A stretch of 64,000 nt of DNA from Streptomyces sp. TLI_146 (GCF_002846415.1 NZ_PJMX01000001.1:2976001-3040000); one strand, 5' to 3'. Counted from the first letter of the stretch, positions 30,034 through 42,164 are shown. The notes: a model not told the origin generated them from the letters alone. Numbers and translations: made by a program.

Positions 30034-30525
30034 TTGGCGAAGAAGAAGGCGGCCGGGGGCACTCCGGCGACGGTGGCGCTGACGGCGGCGGGCACACAGT
30101 TCACGGTGCACGCGTACGAGCACGACCCCTCGTCCGCGTCGTACGGCGAGGAGGCCGCGGCGGCCCTCGGCGTCTCCCCCGACCGCGTCTTCAAGACGCT
30201 GGTGGCGGACGTCGACGGCGAGCTGACCGTGGCGGTGGTCCCGGTGGCGGGCTCCCTGGACCTCAAGGCGCTGGCGGCGGCGGTCGGGGGCAAGCGGGCG
30301 GCGATGGCGGATCCGGCGGCGGCCGAGCGGACGACGGGCTACGTCCGGGGCGGCATCTCGCCGCTGGGCCAGCGGCGCCGACTGCGCACGGTGCTGGACG
30401 CGTCGGCCTCGGCCCATGCCACGATCTGCGTCTCGGCGGGGCGCCGGGGCCTGGAGGTCGAGCTGGCGCCGGGGGATCTGGCGGCGCTCACCGACGCGGT
30501 GCTGGCACCGGTGGCGCGCGGATAG
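30034..30525 (+). CDS. ybaK: YbaK-family aminoacyl-tRNA deacylase
   Basis: A 163-residue YbaK/ProX-type domain that hydrolyses wrongly charged tRNA, classically Cys-tRNA(Pro). The catalytic lysine lies in PDRVFKTLVADVDG, and GGKRAAMADPAAAERTTGYVRGGISPLG is a strong family match. The start is TTG 30034, preceded by AAGGACG; no better start is near. It is 18 bases after the LON-N gene on the same strand. Confidence 0.9.
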   Translation: MAKKKAAGGTPATVALTAAGTQFTVHAYEHDPSSASYGEEAAAALGVSPDRVFKTLVADVDGELTVAVVPVAGSLDLKALAAAVGGKRAAMADPAAAERTTGYVRGGISPLGQRRRLRTVLDASASAHATICVSAGRRGLEVELAPGDLAALTDAVLAPVARG

Positions 30526-30587
30526 CTCTTTCGTTGTGTCCGGTAACCCCCCTGGACACATCGCTCGGGGGCGAGCAGGTTGCCACC

Positions 30588-30662
30588 ATGTCGAAACGCA
30601 CCCGCAAGCGGAAGTGGCGGATCAGGAAGGGCCGGGCGAACCACGGGCGGCGCCCGGCGTAG
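30588..30662 (+). CDS. Candidate ribosomal protein bL37 (24 residues)
   Basis: A 24-codon frame, MSKRTRKRKWRIRKGRAN followed by HGRRPA. It is extremely basic and its tail RANHGRRPA resembles the KANHGKRPNA end of bL37, the tiny large-subunit protein found in mycobacterial ribosomes. The ATG at 30588 follows GAGCAGG. Too short for routine gene calling, it stands 62 bases after ybaK. The match rests on recalled mycobacterial sequence, so conservation across streptomycetes should decide it. Confidence 0.7.
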   Translation: MSKRTRKRKWRIRKGRANHGRRPA

Positions 30663-30686
30663 CTTTTCCCCACCCCACCCGTTCCC

Positions 30687-30716
30687 GGCTGTGACATTTG
30701 CGGCTCCGCCGCGTGG
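30687..30716. repeat. Short repeat B, free copy
   Basis: GGCTGTGACATTTGCGG and the following CTCCGCCGCGTGG match 54037-54066 at 29 of 30 positions. It contains the small hairpin GCGGC-TCC-GCCGC. It lies just after the candidate bL37 gene. Confidence 0.75.
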
Positions 30717-30743
30717 CCTCTGGCGGGCGGCCGGATGCTCCAC

Positions 30744-30842
30744 CTGCGGACCGTGCTGGGCTGGTCGCGCAGTTCCCCGCGCCCCTAGGTATTTAGGGGC
30801 GCGGGGAACTGCGCGACCAGTTGGGGACGGCCCGCAGACGAA
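30744..30842. repeat. Intergenic palindromic repeat, locus 5 (perfect inverted repeat)
   Basis: A perfect inverted repeat from 30761 to 30820: 27-base arms built on CTGGTCGCGCAGTTCCCC with a six-base loop. Flanking CTGCGG and CCGCAG add further pairing. Between convergent genes; a very stable hairpin in RNA from either strand. Confidence 0.88.
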
Positions 30843-30882
30843 CGAACACCCCGGGGTCCGGGGCGGAGCCCCCGGGAGGGGC

Positions 30883-31392
30883 TCAAAGCTCCGTGGGCGG
30901 CCACGGCTCCGGGTCCCGCGGAGCGAACAGGGCCGTCAGGGCCAGGTGCGACGCCATCGCCGCGAGCGGCCACGCCAGCAGGGCGCCCTTCGCGTTCAGC
31001 TTGAGGGGGGCGTCGAAGACGACCCCCTTGCCCGCGGCCCGCGCCGCCGCCACGACGTCCTCCGTCGGCCCCAGCCACACCCCGACCCGCCAGGCCAGCC
31101 AGGACCCGAGGAGCGCGCCCACGGCGAGGCCCACCACCAGCGGGATGCCGCCGCGCCTGCGGAGCAGGAAGACTATGGCCGCGCACACGACGCCGAAGCC
31201 CAGCGCGAGCAGGATGAACGTTCCGTCCGCCCCGATCGCCTCCTCGCCCTCCGTGTCCTTGAGGAACACGGCCTTGTCGTCGGAGACGAGCGGCACCCGC
31301 GGCGCCAGCCACACCCACAGCAGCCCGAGCAGCACACCCGTGACCGCCACCGCGACCGCCGTGATCACGGCGTCCCGGAGCTCCGCCTTCAT
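30883..31392 (-). CDS. Membrane protein of unknown function (possibly DUF2567-like)
   Basis: About 169 residues with four hydrophobic segments (AVITAVAVAVTGVLLGLLWVW, ILLALGFGVVCAAIVFLL, LVVGLAVGALLGSWLAW, ALLAWPLAAMASHLALTALF) and an extracytoplasmic loop after the first. The ATG at 31392 has GGAGGAGGG upstream. An earlier GTG at 31506 would add a 38-residue proline-rich cytoplasmic tail and cannot be excluded. The DUF2567 assignment is from memory only. Confidence 0.65.
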   Translation of the reverse strand: MKAELRDAVITAVAVAVTGVLLGLLWVWLAPRVPLVSDDKAVFLKDTEGEEAIGADGTFILLALGFGVVCAAIVFLLRRRGGIPLVVGLAVGALLGSWLAWRVGVWLGPTEDVVAAARAAGKGVVFDAPLKLNAKGALLAWPLAAMASHLALTALFAPRDPEPWPPTEL

Positions 31393-31540
31393 CGCGGGGC
31401 CCTCCTCCCGTACGGGGACACCCGGCCCGGAACCGGGGTGTGCGGAGTTCTGCCAGGCGTCGTCGTCCGGGGGCTGCTGGTGAGGCGGCGTCAGAGGTGC
31501 GGTCACCCCGCCATCGTGCCAGGCGCTCCTGTGCGGCGCC

Positions 31541-32377
31541 TCACCGGGAGACCGCCGCCCGGCGGTACGCCCAGGTCGCCACGAGCAGCGAGACGACCCC
31601 GACGGCCGCGCAGACCGCGAGGTCGAGCCCGATGACGGCCCAGTCGGGGTGCCCGCCGAAGCTGTGCGCGAAGGCCTCCACCCCGTAGGTGGAAGGCAGC
31701 AGATCACGTGCGTACGCGATCGGTCCGGGCAGCCGGTCGGCCGGCAGGACGCCGAGCAGCAGCGCCGCCGACATGCCCAACTGGCCGAGCAGGGTGGCCA
31801 GTTCCTGGCGCGGGGCAAGGAGGCCGAGGGCCGCGCCGAGCCCGGCGAGCGCGGCGCCCGCCAGCGGGATGACCGCGGCCAGCACCCACAGGTGCGCCAG
31901 CGGAAGTCCGAACAGGACGCAGCCGGTGATCGCCGTCACCAGCGTCCCCGGCACGGTGAAGGAGGCGTACGCGGCGGCCGCGCCGAGCACCACGGACGCG
32001 GGCGGCACCGGCAGCGTCGCGTAGTGGTCGAGCCCGCCGCCCGCCCGCAGCTGCCCGAAGTACTGCGCGAGCAGGTTGAGCGCGACGAAGGCGACCACCA
32101 GCACGCTCGACCCGGCGACCACGGCCCGCGCCTCGCTGCCGCCGTCCACGACCCCCCGCATCAGGACCATGATCCCGATCGACTGGAAGGTCGCCACGAA
32201 GAGCAGCGGGATGCGGGCCACCTTGGCCCGGGAGAGCTGGGCCCGGTAGACGGCCGAGAGGGCGGGCAGCAGCCGCGCCCGGGGCGCGAGCGGCGCGGCG
32301 GCCCCGGCCCGTTCCGCCGGGGCGGCGAGCGCCTCCGGGGGAGCCTCCACGGAAACCTCCAGGGGAAACGCGCTCAC
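31541..32377 (-). CDS. ABC-2-type transporter permease
   Basis: A 278-residue permease with six hydrophobic segments, beginning with an Ala/Pro-rich cytoplasmic stretch and YRAQLSRAKVARIPLLF. LLGQLGMSAALLLGVLPADRLPG and the closing membrane pair are typical of ABC-2 exporters for drugs or lipids. GTG 32377 overlaps the stop of the ATPase gene, so the two form one exporter unit. Confidence 0.87.
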   Translation of the reverse strand: MSAFPLEVSVEAPPEALAAPAERAGAAAPLAPRARLLPALSAVYRAQLSRAKVARIPLLFVATFQSIGIMVLMRGVVDGGSEARAVVAGSSVLVVAFVALNLLAQYFGQLRAGGGLDHYATLPVPPASVVLGAAAAYASFTVPGTLVTAITGCVLFGLPLAHLWVLAAVIPLAGAALAGLGAALGLLAPRQELATLLGQLGMSAALLLGVLPADRLPGPIAYARDLLPSTYGVEAFAHSFGGHPDWAVIGLDLAVCAAVGVVSLLVATWAYRRAAVSR

Positions 32378-33381
32378 GCCTTCACCAGACCTTCCGTACG
32401 GCCGCCGAGGGCGAGGTAGACGTCTTCCAGGCTCGGCGTGGCCAGGGTGAAGTCGTCGAGGGCGGCGAAGGCGGGCCCGCCGGTGACCGCCGCGACGGCG
32501 GCGCGCGCGGCGTCGGGGCCGAGCCGCAGCACCCAGCGCCGCCCGGCCTCCTGGGCCCGCGGGCGCAGCGCCGCGACCTCGGGCAGCTCGACGGGCGCCC
32601 GCTCGCGCCACACCAGCTCGACCCGGACCTCGGAGGCGACCCGTTCCTTCAGGCCCGCCGGGGTGTCGCAGGCGATGACCTTGCCGCGGTCGAGGACGGC
32701 GACCCGGTCCAGGACGGTCTCGGCCTCGATGACGTTGTGGGTGACGAGCAGCACGGTCGCGCCGCGCTCGGCCCGGCGCCGGTCGACGGCCGCCCAGACG
32801 GCCCGCCGGGCCACCGGGTCCATGCCGGTGGTCGGCTCGTCGAGGACGAGCACCGGCCGGTCGCCGACGAGCGCGGCGGCGAAGCAGGCGAGCCGCCGCT
32901 GTCCGCCGGAGAGCTTCTTGAGCGGCCGTCCGGCGAGCGCGGTCAGCCCGAGCTCCTCCAGTACGGCGTCGCGCTCGGCCCGCGCGGCCTTCGCCGGGAG
33001 CCCGCGCAGCCGGCCGGTGGTCTCGGCGGCGAGCGACACGGTCAGCTCGTCCAGGGCGGTGGACTCCTGCCCGAGGTAGCCGATCAGCCGGGCGGCCCGC
33101 TCGGGGTGGCGCACCAGGTCGTGGCCGAGGACGTCGACGCTGCCGGAGTCCGGCCGCATCAGCCCGGTGAGCTGGCGCACCAGGGTCGACTTGCCCGCGC
33201 CGTTGGGCCCGAGCAGGCCGAAGATCTCGCCGCGTCCCACGTCGAGGTCGATGCCGTCGGTGGCCCTGATCTCGGGCGTACCGGCCGAGCCGCGTCTGCC
33301 GCGCGCGGCGGGGTACGTCTTGGTGAGGCCCCGCACCGCGCAAACGGTGCCGGCCCGCGCCGCTGCTGTGCCGGTACTCAC
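32374..33381 (-). CDS. ABC transporter ATP-binding protein
   Basis: A 335-residue ATPase with Walker A (LLGPNGAGKSTLVRQLTG), Q-loop (GYLGQESTALDELTV), signature LSGGQRRLACFAAAL, Walker B with catalytic Glu (VLVLDEPTTGMDP) and H-loop (LLVTHNVIEAE). A C-terminal regulatory extension of about 80 residues resembles that of drug-exporter ATPases. The GTG at 33381 is used. Pairs with the permease that follows; substrate unknown. Confidence 0.92.
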   Translation of the reverse strand: MSTGTAAARAGTVCAVRGLTKTYPAARGRRGSAGTPEIRATDGIDLDVGRGEIFGLLGPNGAGKSTLVRQLTGLMRPDSGSVDVLGHDLVRHPERAARLIGYLGQESTALDELTVSLAAETTGRLRGLPAKAARAERDAVLEELGLTALAGRPLKKLSGGQRRLACFAAALVGDRPVLVLDEPTTGMDPVARRAVWAAVDRRRAERGATVLLVTHNVIEAETVLDRVAVLDRGKVIACDTPAGLKERVASEVRVELVWRERAPVELPEVAALRPRAQEAGRRWVLRLGPDAARAAVAAVTGGPAFAALDDFTLATPSLEDVYLALGGRTEGLVKA

Positions 33382-33438
33382 GGACAACGAGCCTACGGGG
33401 TCGGTCGGCCCACTCCGCCCCCGGACCCCTGTTTGTTC

Positions 33439-33483
33439 CGTTCGCCGAACGATCGGCGTCGAGGAGCCGAACCGTCCGGTTCG
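33439..33483. promoter_or_regulatory. Two adjacent palindromes upstream of the ABC exporter
   Basis: CGTTCG-C-CGAACG at 33439-33451 and CGAACC-GTCC-GGTTCG at 33468-33483. They sit in the 152 bases between the NYN-domain gene and the ABC ATPase, both minus strand. Either could be an operator for a local regulator; no regulator gene is adjacent. Confidence 0.35.
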
Positions 33484-33533
33484 CCCCGGAGCGCCGGGCG
33501 CGCGGTGGTGCTCGCCGCGCGCCCCGCCGCGTA

Positions 33534-34787
33534 CTACTCCCCCACCGGCGCGCGCTCGGCGGCCGCCCGGACGTCGATCTCCCGCCAGAAGCCCGCCCGG
33601 ATCGCGTACCGGTCGTGCTCGTCGATCTGGTCGTCCTTGTGGGCGAGCAGCCCGAACCGCGCCGCGTACCGCAGGAGTTCGCCGTCGATGCGGTGCGGGA
33701 TGCGCGGATACATCGTGGACAGCTTCTGTACGTGGCTCGTCTCCGGCAGGCGCTCCATCCAGCGGCGCGCGAAGACCTGCCCCACCTCGTACGGGTCGCC
33801 GCCGACCGTGGTGATGTCCTCCTCGCGGTCCGCCCAGCGCTGCTCGGCGCTGGTCAGCTGGGCGAGGGTGGGCAGCGAGGCGGTCTCCGGTGACTCGCCG
33901 AGCGTGGAGCCGGGGCGCTCGACCCAGCCTTTGTCGGAGGACCAGCGCAGGGTCGCGTGCGGGGCGTGCGGCGAGGTGGCCTGGGCGCCGGGCGCGCGCA
34001 GGCCCGCCAGGTCCTTGGGGGTGGGCACGCCCTTGACCGCGGTGCCGGGCGCGGAGCCGACCGGCGTGCCGTTGCCGACGGCCGCCGGGGGCTGGGCCGT
34101 CCCGTTGCGCGCGGCCGCGGCCTGGGCCTCCGCGGCCCGCTCGGCGGAGGCGGCGAGCGCAGACTCGGGCAGCGGGGCGGAGAGGATCGCGGCGATCTCC
34201 GGGCGGGGGGCCGCGGCCGGGGCGTACATGGTGCTCAGTTCCTTGACCCGGACCGCCTGGGTGATCCAGGCGCGGTCCAGGACCCGGCGTTCGTCGGCCT
34301 CGGCCACCAGGTCCTCGGACTGGTTGTAGTCGCCGTCGGCAGCCTGGACGGCCCACAGGTGCACGGCGACGCCGTGTTCCTTGGCCGACATCAGTCCGGG
34401 CAGCAGATCGCCGTCCCCGGTCACCAGGACCACGTCCGAGCAGGCGCGATTTCTGGCCAACTCGGTGAGCTCGGCGTGCATCGCCGCGTCGACGCCCTTC
34501 TGCGCCCACCGCCCGTCGCTTCGGGTCAGCGCGCCCAGCCGGACCGTCACCCGGGACATCACCCGCAACCTGCGGTGTTCCGGCTGGGGCACCCGGTCGG
34601 GGGCGCCGTCGAACCAGTAGATCCGCAGCAGCGGCTGCTCGGTGTCGGCCTCCGCCCGCTCGCGCAGCGCCTGGATCAGGGCGGCGTGGTCGACGGTGAT
34701 CCGTGAACGGGCGGGCTCTCCGGCCAGAAGGCTCGCGGCCGCGCCCAACAGGTAACCCGCATCCACAAGGACGACGCAGCGGTCCAC
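33534..34787 (-). CDS. NYN-domain (PIN-like) protein
   Basis: A protein of about 417 residues. Its first 170 residues form a NYN/LabA-type PIN-like nuclease domain: VVLVDAGYLLGA, RWAQKGVDAAMHAEL and CSDVVLVTGDGDLLPGL hold the acidic residues expected to bind Mg. A long Ala/Pro-rich linker follows, then a conserved C-terminal region (YEVGQVFARRWMERLPETS, RIPHRIDGELLRYAARFGLL). Probably an RNA-processing or RNA-decay factor. The GTG at 34787 has GAGGG eight bases upstream; the GTG at 34796 has it too close. The 291 bases before the next gene are AT-richer than average and hold no other gene I can support. Confidence 0.85.
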   Translation of the reverse strand: MDRCVVLVDAGYLLGAAASLLAGEPARSRITVDHAALIQALRERAEADTEQPLLRIYWFDGAPDRVPQPEHRRLRVMSRVTVRLGALTRSDGRWAQKGVDAAMHAELTELARNRACSDVVLVTGDGDLLPGLMSAKEHGVAVHLWAVQAADGDYNQSEDLVAEADERRVLDRAWITQAVRVKELSTMYAPAAAPRPEIAAILSAPLPESALAASAERAAEAQAAAARNGTAQPPAAVGNGTPVGSAPGTAVKGVPTPKDLAGLRAPGAQATSPHAPHATLRWSSDKGWVERPGSTLGESPETASLPTLAQLTSAEQRWADREEDITTVGGDPYEVGQVFARRWMERLPETSHVQKLSTMYPRIPHRIDGELLRYAARFGLLAHKDDQIDEHDRYAIRAGFWREIDVRAAAERAPVGE

Positions 34788-35078
34788 GCGTTCCACCCTC
34801 TTTCATAACCTTGAAAATCAAAAGATCAGAGGCAAAGGAGATCAGGGAGATAAGAGTGCAGGAGATCGAGAGATCAGGGAACGTACTTCGGGTTTCCTTC
34901 GAGTCTGCCCGACCCTGCGAGGGTTAACGGCCGGAACTCGATCATCGGCGTGGCGGACTCTTCCGCTGCACATCCATTACGTTCGACTACGCACGGTAAT
35001 CGTCTGAAATGCGCTCTTTGTCGGGACGTGTGAGGCTGACAGCGGCCCTGGACCCTAGTCCCCCCAGGAGGCATCACC

Positions 35079-35249
35079 ATGGCCAAGAACAAGTCCGGCC
35101 GTAAGCAGCAGGCCGCCTCGCAGGCCGAGCGCGGTCAGCAGGACGCCGTCAAGCAGGCGATGGAAGCGCAGTCCCAGCCCCAGGCGCAGGCCCAGGGCAG
35201 CCCGGCGGATGTTGCCCGTAAGCACCAGCGTCGCTTCGGCCACAACTGA
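35079..35249 (+). CDS. Small Gln/Ala-rich basic protein
   Basis: A 56-residue frame with a textbook CAGGAGGCATCACC ribosome site. It begins MAKNKSGRKQQAASQAERGQ, is rich in Gln, and ends in SPADVARKHQRRFGHN, a basic helical tail. It has no cysteine or membrane segment. Followed by a strong terminator, so it is its own transcription unit. It looks like a streptomycete-conserved small protein; function unknown, nucleic-acid binding possible from charge alone. Confidence 0.82.
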   Translation: MAKNKSGRKQQAASQAERGQQDAVKQAMEAQSQPQAQAQGSPADVARKHQRRFGHN

Positions 35250-35278
35250 TAATTCCACACGCACCAGGCACACAAATG

Positions 35279-35315
35279 CGGAAGGGGCGCGCCCTATTTG
35301 GACGCGCCCCTTCCG
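35279..35315. terminator. Two-way terminator between the small gene and dnaE
   Basis: A 13-base-pair perfect stem, CGGAAGGGGCGCG paired with CGCGCCCCTTCCG, around an 11-base loop. The genes on both sides converge on it. Confidence 0.85.
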
Positions 35316-35340
35316 TATGAAATAAAAAGTCCGCCCTCTC

Positions 35341-38880
<3,540 letters not shown>

Positions 38881-39103
38881 GGCTGGGGCCTCCATGGCGG
38901 GGAGAAGGGGACAGCCTGGAAGTCTACGTCTCCCCACTGACAACCGGGGGCGGTCACAGCGGCGCGCAGCGCCTCGATGAGGGGTGGTGGTCGGGCGACG
39001 GGCGGGCACTCCGGGGTACGGTCACGCGTTGGAAGGGGCGGAACCACCCGTCCCATTTGTTGCGCATCACCACCCGCGCGTACGCACCAGGAGGCACCCG
39101 GCG

Positions 39104-40444
39104 ATGTCGGTCCCGCAGCACACCACCGAGGAGCGCGGCGAGCAGATCCTCGCCGTCTTCGGCACCGCCTTCGGCGAGCTCCTGGCCGCCGACCCGGCCG
39201 CGTTCCGGGTCAAGTTCCGCAAGATGGCGGCCTCCGCGTTCGCCTTCTACCGGGGCACGGCCTGCCTGTTCTACGCGGACCTGGACCAGGAGGACGGCGG
39301 GGACACGGCGAGCGGTCCCTACCTGGACGAGCGGACCGGCCGGGTCTGGATCCACGGCGACCTGCACGCCGAGAACTTCGGCACGTACATGGACGCCAAC
39401 GGCCGGCTGATCTTCAACGTCAACGACTTCGACGAGGCGTACGTCGGCCCCTTCACCTGGGACCTCAAGCGCTTCGCCGCCTCGCTGGCCCTGATCGGCC
39501 ACGCCAAGGCGCTCAGCGACAAGCAGATCACCGAGCTGGTGCGGACCTACGCCGCCGCCTACCGCGAGCGGATCCACGCGCTGGCGACCGGCGCCAAGGG
39601 CGACGAGGCGCCCTCGTTCACGCTGGACACGGCCGAGGGGCCGCTGCTCGGCGCGCTGCGCTCGGCACGCGCGCGTACGCGCTTCTCGCTGCTCGACTCG
39701 ATGACCGAGATCCGCGAGTACGAGCGCCGCTTCCGCGAGGACGACGGCTCGATAGAGCTGGACGCGGCGACCCGCTACAAGGTGCTGGCCGCCTTCGACG
39801 GCTACCTGGAGACGCTGCCGGACTCCAGCCTGCTGCGGCCCGACTCGTACCGCGTCAAGGACGTCGTCGGGCGACGCGGCATCGGGATCGGCTCGGCCGG
39901 TCTGCCCTCGTACAACATCCTTCTGGAGGGCCACAGCGACGCCCTGGAGAACGATGTCGTGATCTACATGAAGCAGGCGCAGACCCCGGCGGTCTCCCGG
40001 CACGTCACCGACGCCTCGGTGCGCGGCTACTTCCAGCACGAGGGCCACCGCACGGTGATCTCGCAGCGCGCCCTCCAGGCCGCCGCCGACCCCTGGCTGG
40101 GCTGGACCGAGCTGGACGGGGCGGGCCAGCTGGTCGCCGAGGTCTCGCCGTACGCGGTGGACCTGGACTGGTCGGACATCGACGAGTCGGAGCAGATAGC
40201 GGCGGTCGTCGCCGACCTGGGCCGGGCCACCGCCACCATGCACGCGGCGGCGGACGATGAGAGCGGCCACTCGGAGTTGGTGCCGTTCTCCACCGAGCGG
40301 GCCATCGACGCGGCGATCGCGGCCGACGAGGAGGGCTTCGCGGACCTCCTGGTGGACTTCGCGCACAGCTACGGCGCCCGGGCCCGGGCCGACCACCAGA
40401 TCTTCGTCGACCTGTTCCGTAACGGTCGGATTCCGGGTCTCTAG
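39104..40444 (+). CDS. DUF2252 protein with kinase-like motifs
   Basis: A 446-residue DUF2252 protein. RVWIHGDLHAENFGTYMD resembles the catalytic HGDxHxxN loop of aminoglycoside-phosphotransferase-like kinases, and FNVNDFDEAYVGPFTWDLKRFAASL resembles the following metal-binding DFD segment. FRKMAASAFAFYRGTACLFY near the N-terminus is a family hallmark. The ATG at 39104 follows AGGAGG. The substrate is unknown; the kinase reading is inference from motif shape. Confidence 0.85.
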   Translation: MSVPQHTTEERGEQILAVFGTAFGELLAADPAAFRVKFRKMAASAFAFYRGTACLFYADLDQEDGGDTASGPYLDERTGRVWIHGDLHAENFGTYMDANGRLIFNVNDFDEAYVGPFTWDLKRFAASLALIGHAKALSDKQITELVRTYAAAYRERIHALATGAKGDEAPSFTLDTAEGPLLGALRSARARTRFSLLDSMTEIREYERRFREDDGSIELDAATRYKVLAAFDGYLETLPDSSLLRPDSYRVKDVVGRRGIGIGSAGLPSYNILLEGHSDALENDVVIYMKQAQTPAVSRHVTDASVRGYFQHEGHRTVISQRALQAAADPWLGWTELDGAGQLVAEVSPYAVDLDWSDIDESEQIAAVVADLGRATATMHAAADDESGHSELVPFSTERAIDAAIAADEEGFADLLVDFAHSYGARARADHQIFVDLFRNGRIPGL

Positions 40445-40499
40445 TCTCACGGAATTCTTAGGCCGCGCCGACGGCGGGCCGTGGCAGACTTCAGCAGCG

Positions 40500-41189
40500 A
40501 TGGACGTATCAGGGACCCGGCTCAGAGCGGCACGCGCGGCGCTTTTCACGGCGCTCGTCGTGGCGCTCTCCAGCGCGTCCCACGTCCTGCTCTCCCGCGT
40601 CCCGCTGCCGGTGCCCCTGGTGGCCGGCGCGGCCGGCACCGTGTTCGTGATCGCGTACGCGCTGGCGGGCCGCGAGCGCGGCTTCTGGTCGATCGCCGGG
40701 CTGCTCGTCCCGCTGGAGCTGGCCGCCGACACCGTCTTCTCCACCGGCCAGCACGTCTGTTACGGGCCCTCCGGCGGCCCGGTCGCGGGCGCGCTGCGGT
40801 CGGTGGGCGTGAACGTGCTGTGCGGCGGGAGCGTGGGCACCGAGCTGCCCGGCGTCGCCGGGTCCCGGGCGAGCGCGGCCGTGCTGCTGGCCGGTCCCGC
40901 ACCGGCCGCGCCGTGGCTGCTGCTCGCCGCGCACGTGACGGTCGGGCTGCTCGCCGCGGCCTGGCTGCGGCGCGGCGAGGCCGCCCTGGCGCGCTTGGTG
41001 CGCACGGTCGGGGTGCTGGCGTTCCGGCCGCTGCTGCTCGCGGTCGCCGTGGTGGGCGGCGCGATCCGTCCCGTACGGGCGCGGGTACGGCCCGTGCGGC
41101 GCGCGGGATCGCCGTCGCGCGCCCGGCTGCTCGTGCACTCCGTGGGGCGGCGGGGTCCGCCCCGCCCCGCGCTGCTCACCGCCGTCTGA
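40500..41189 (+). CDS. Membrane protein of unknown function
   Basis: 229 residues with five or six hydrophobic segments (ALFTALVVALSSASHVLL, PLVAGAAGTVFVIAYALA, WSIAGLLVPLELAADTVF, APWLLLAAHVTVGLLAAAWL, LLLAVAVVGGAI) and a strongly basic C-terminal tail. Two cysteines (HVCYG, NVLCGG) lie in the central extracytoplasmic loop. The ATG at 40500 lacks a good ribosome site. Lies 91 bases before the DsbA-like gene. Confidence 0.7.
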   Translation: MDVSGTRLRAARAALFTALVVALSSASHVLLSRVPLPVPLVAGAAGTVFVIAYALAGRERGFWSIAGLLVPLELAADTVFSTGQHVCYGPSGGPVAGALRSVGVNVLCGGSVGTELPGVAGSRASAAVLLAGPAPAAPWLLLAAHVTVGLLAAAWLRRGEAALARLVRTVGVLAFRPLLLAVAVVGGAIRPVRARVRPVRRAGSPSRARLLVHSVGRRGPPRPALLTAV

Positions 41190-41280
41190 GCGACGGCCCC
41201 GACGAGCACGTCGACCCGGTCATCCGGGTCCCCCTCAGCACTTTCTCACCTGCCCTACCTGCCACACGGAGAAAACGATC

Positions 41281-42093
41281 ATGAGCAAGCGCAACAGCCA
41301 GGCCAACAAGGCAGCCGCCCGTGAGCGGCTGCGACTGGAGCGCGAGCGCCAGGCCAAGAAGGACAAGGTGCGCCGCCAGGTGGTCGTCGCCGCCTCGATC
41401 GTCGGCGTCCTCGCGATAGCCGGCGGCGTCGGCTACGCGGTCATGCAGGCCAACAAGCCCGGCGAGTGGGACGCGGCCAAGGACAAGACCCTGGTCAAGC
41501 CCGCCAACACCACGGGCGACGACGGCACCACGGTGATCATCGGCAAGCCCACCGCCAAGAAGACCCTGGAGGTCTACGAGGACGCGCGCTGCCCGGTCTG
41601 CTCGGTGTTCGAGCAGCAGGTCGGCGCGACGGTCAAGAAGGACGTCGACGCCGGCAAGTACAAGATCCAGTTCATCGGCGCCACCTTCATCGACAACGGC
41701 AGCCCGGGGGTCGGCTCCAAGAACGCGCTCAGCGCGCTCGGCGCCGCGCTCAACGTGAGCCCCGAGGCGTTCATGGAGTACAAGGCGCAGCTCTACTCGG
41801 CGAAGTGGCACCCGGCCGAGACCACGGACAAGTTCAAGAACGACGACTACCTGATCCAGGTCGCCGACAGCGTCCCGGCTCTCAAGGGCAACGCCAAGTT
41901 CCAGCAGGCCGTCAAGGAGGGCACCTTCGACAAGTGGGCGCTCACCATGTCGAAGAAGTTCGACGACAGCGGTGTGACGGCCACGCCGACCCTCAAGATG
42001 GACGGCAAGAAGATCACCGGCGCGAACAGCGACAACGCCCCGCAGGACCCGGCCTCGTTCACCGCCGCCATCGACAAGGCGCTGAAGGGCTGA
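41281..42093 (+). CDS. Second membrane-anchored DsbA-like protein
   Basis: 270 residues built like the protein at 11464-12435: a basic N-terminus (MSKRNSQANKAAARERLRLE), one membrane segment at about 32-55, then a thioredoxin-fold domain with CPVC at 104-107 (EDARCPVCSVF) and a TATPTLKMDG cis-proline loop. It lacks the Pro/Ala-rich tail of its relative. ATG 41281 has GGAGAA upstream. Expected to act in disulfide chemistry of exported proteins. Confidence 0.88.
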   Translation: MSKRNSQANKAAARERLRLERERQAKKDKVRRQVVVAASIVGVLAIAGGVGYAVMQANKPGEWDAAKDKTLVKPANTTGDDGTTVIIGKPTAKKTLEVYEDARCPVCSVFEQQVGATVKKDVDAGKYKIQFIGATFIDNGSPGVGSKNALSALGAALNVSPEAFMEYKAQLYSAKWHPAETTDKFKNDDYLIQVADSVPALKGNAKFQQAVKEGTFDKWALTMSKKFDDSGVTATPTLKMDGKKITGANSDNAPQDPASFTAAIDKALKG

Positions 42094-42097
42094 CGCC

Positions 42098-42131
42098 CCC
42101 GCCGACGCCCCTCAGAAGGGCCTTCGGCGGG
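42098..42131 (+). terminator. Hairpin after the DsbA-like gene
   Basis: CCCGCCGA (42098-42105) pairs with TCGGCGGG (42124-42131), with partial pairing inside (GCCC and GGGC). It begins five bases after the stop codon. Confidence 0.5.
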
Positions 42132-42164
42132 TCCGGGCGCTGACGCGCGCTCAGATGGCCGCCG

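Noticed and set aside
30883..33381. Biosynthetic gene cluster around the ABC exporter
   Set aside because: No synthase, tailoring enzyme or pathway regulator nearby; the exporter stands among housekeeping genes.
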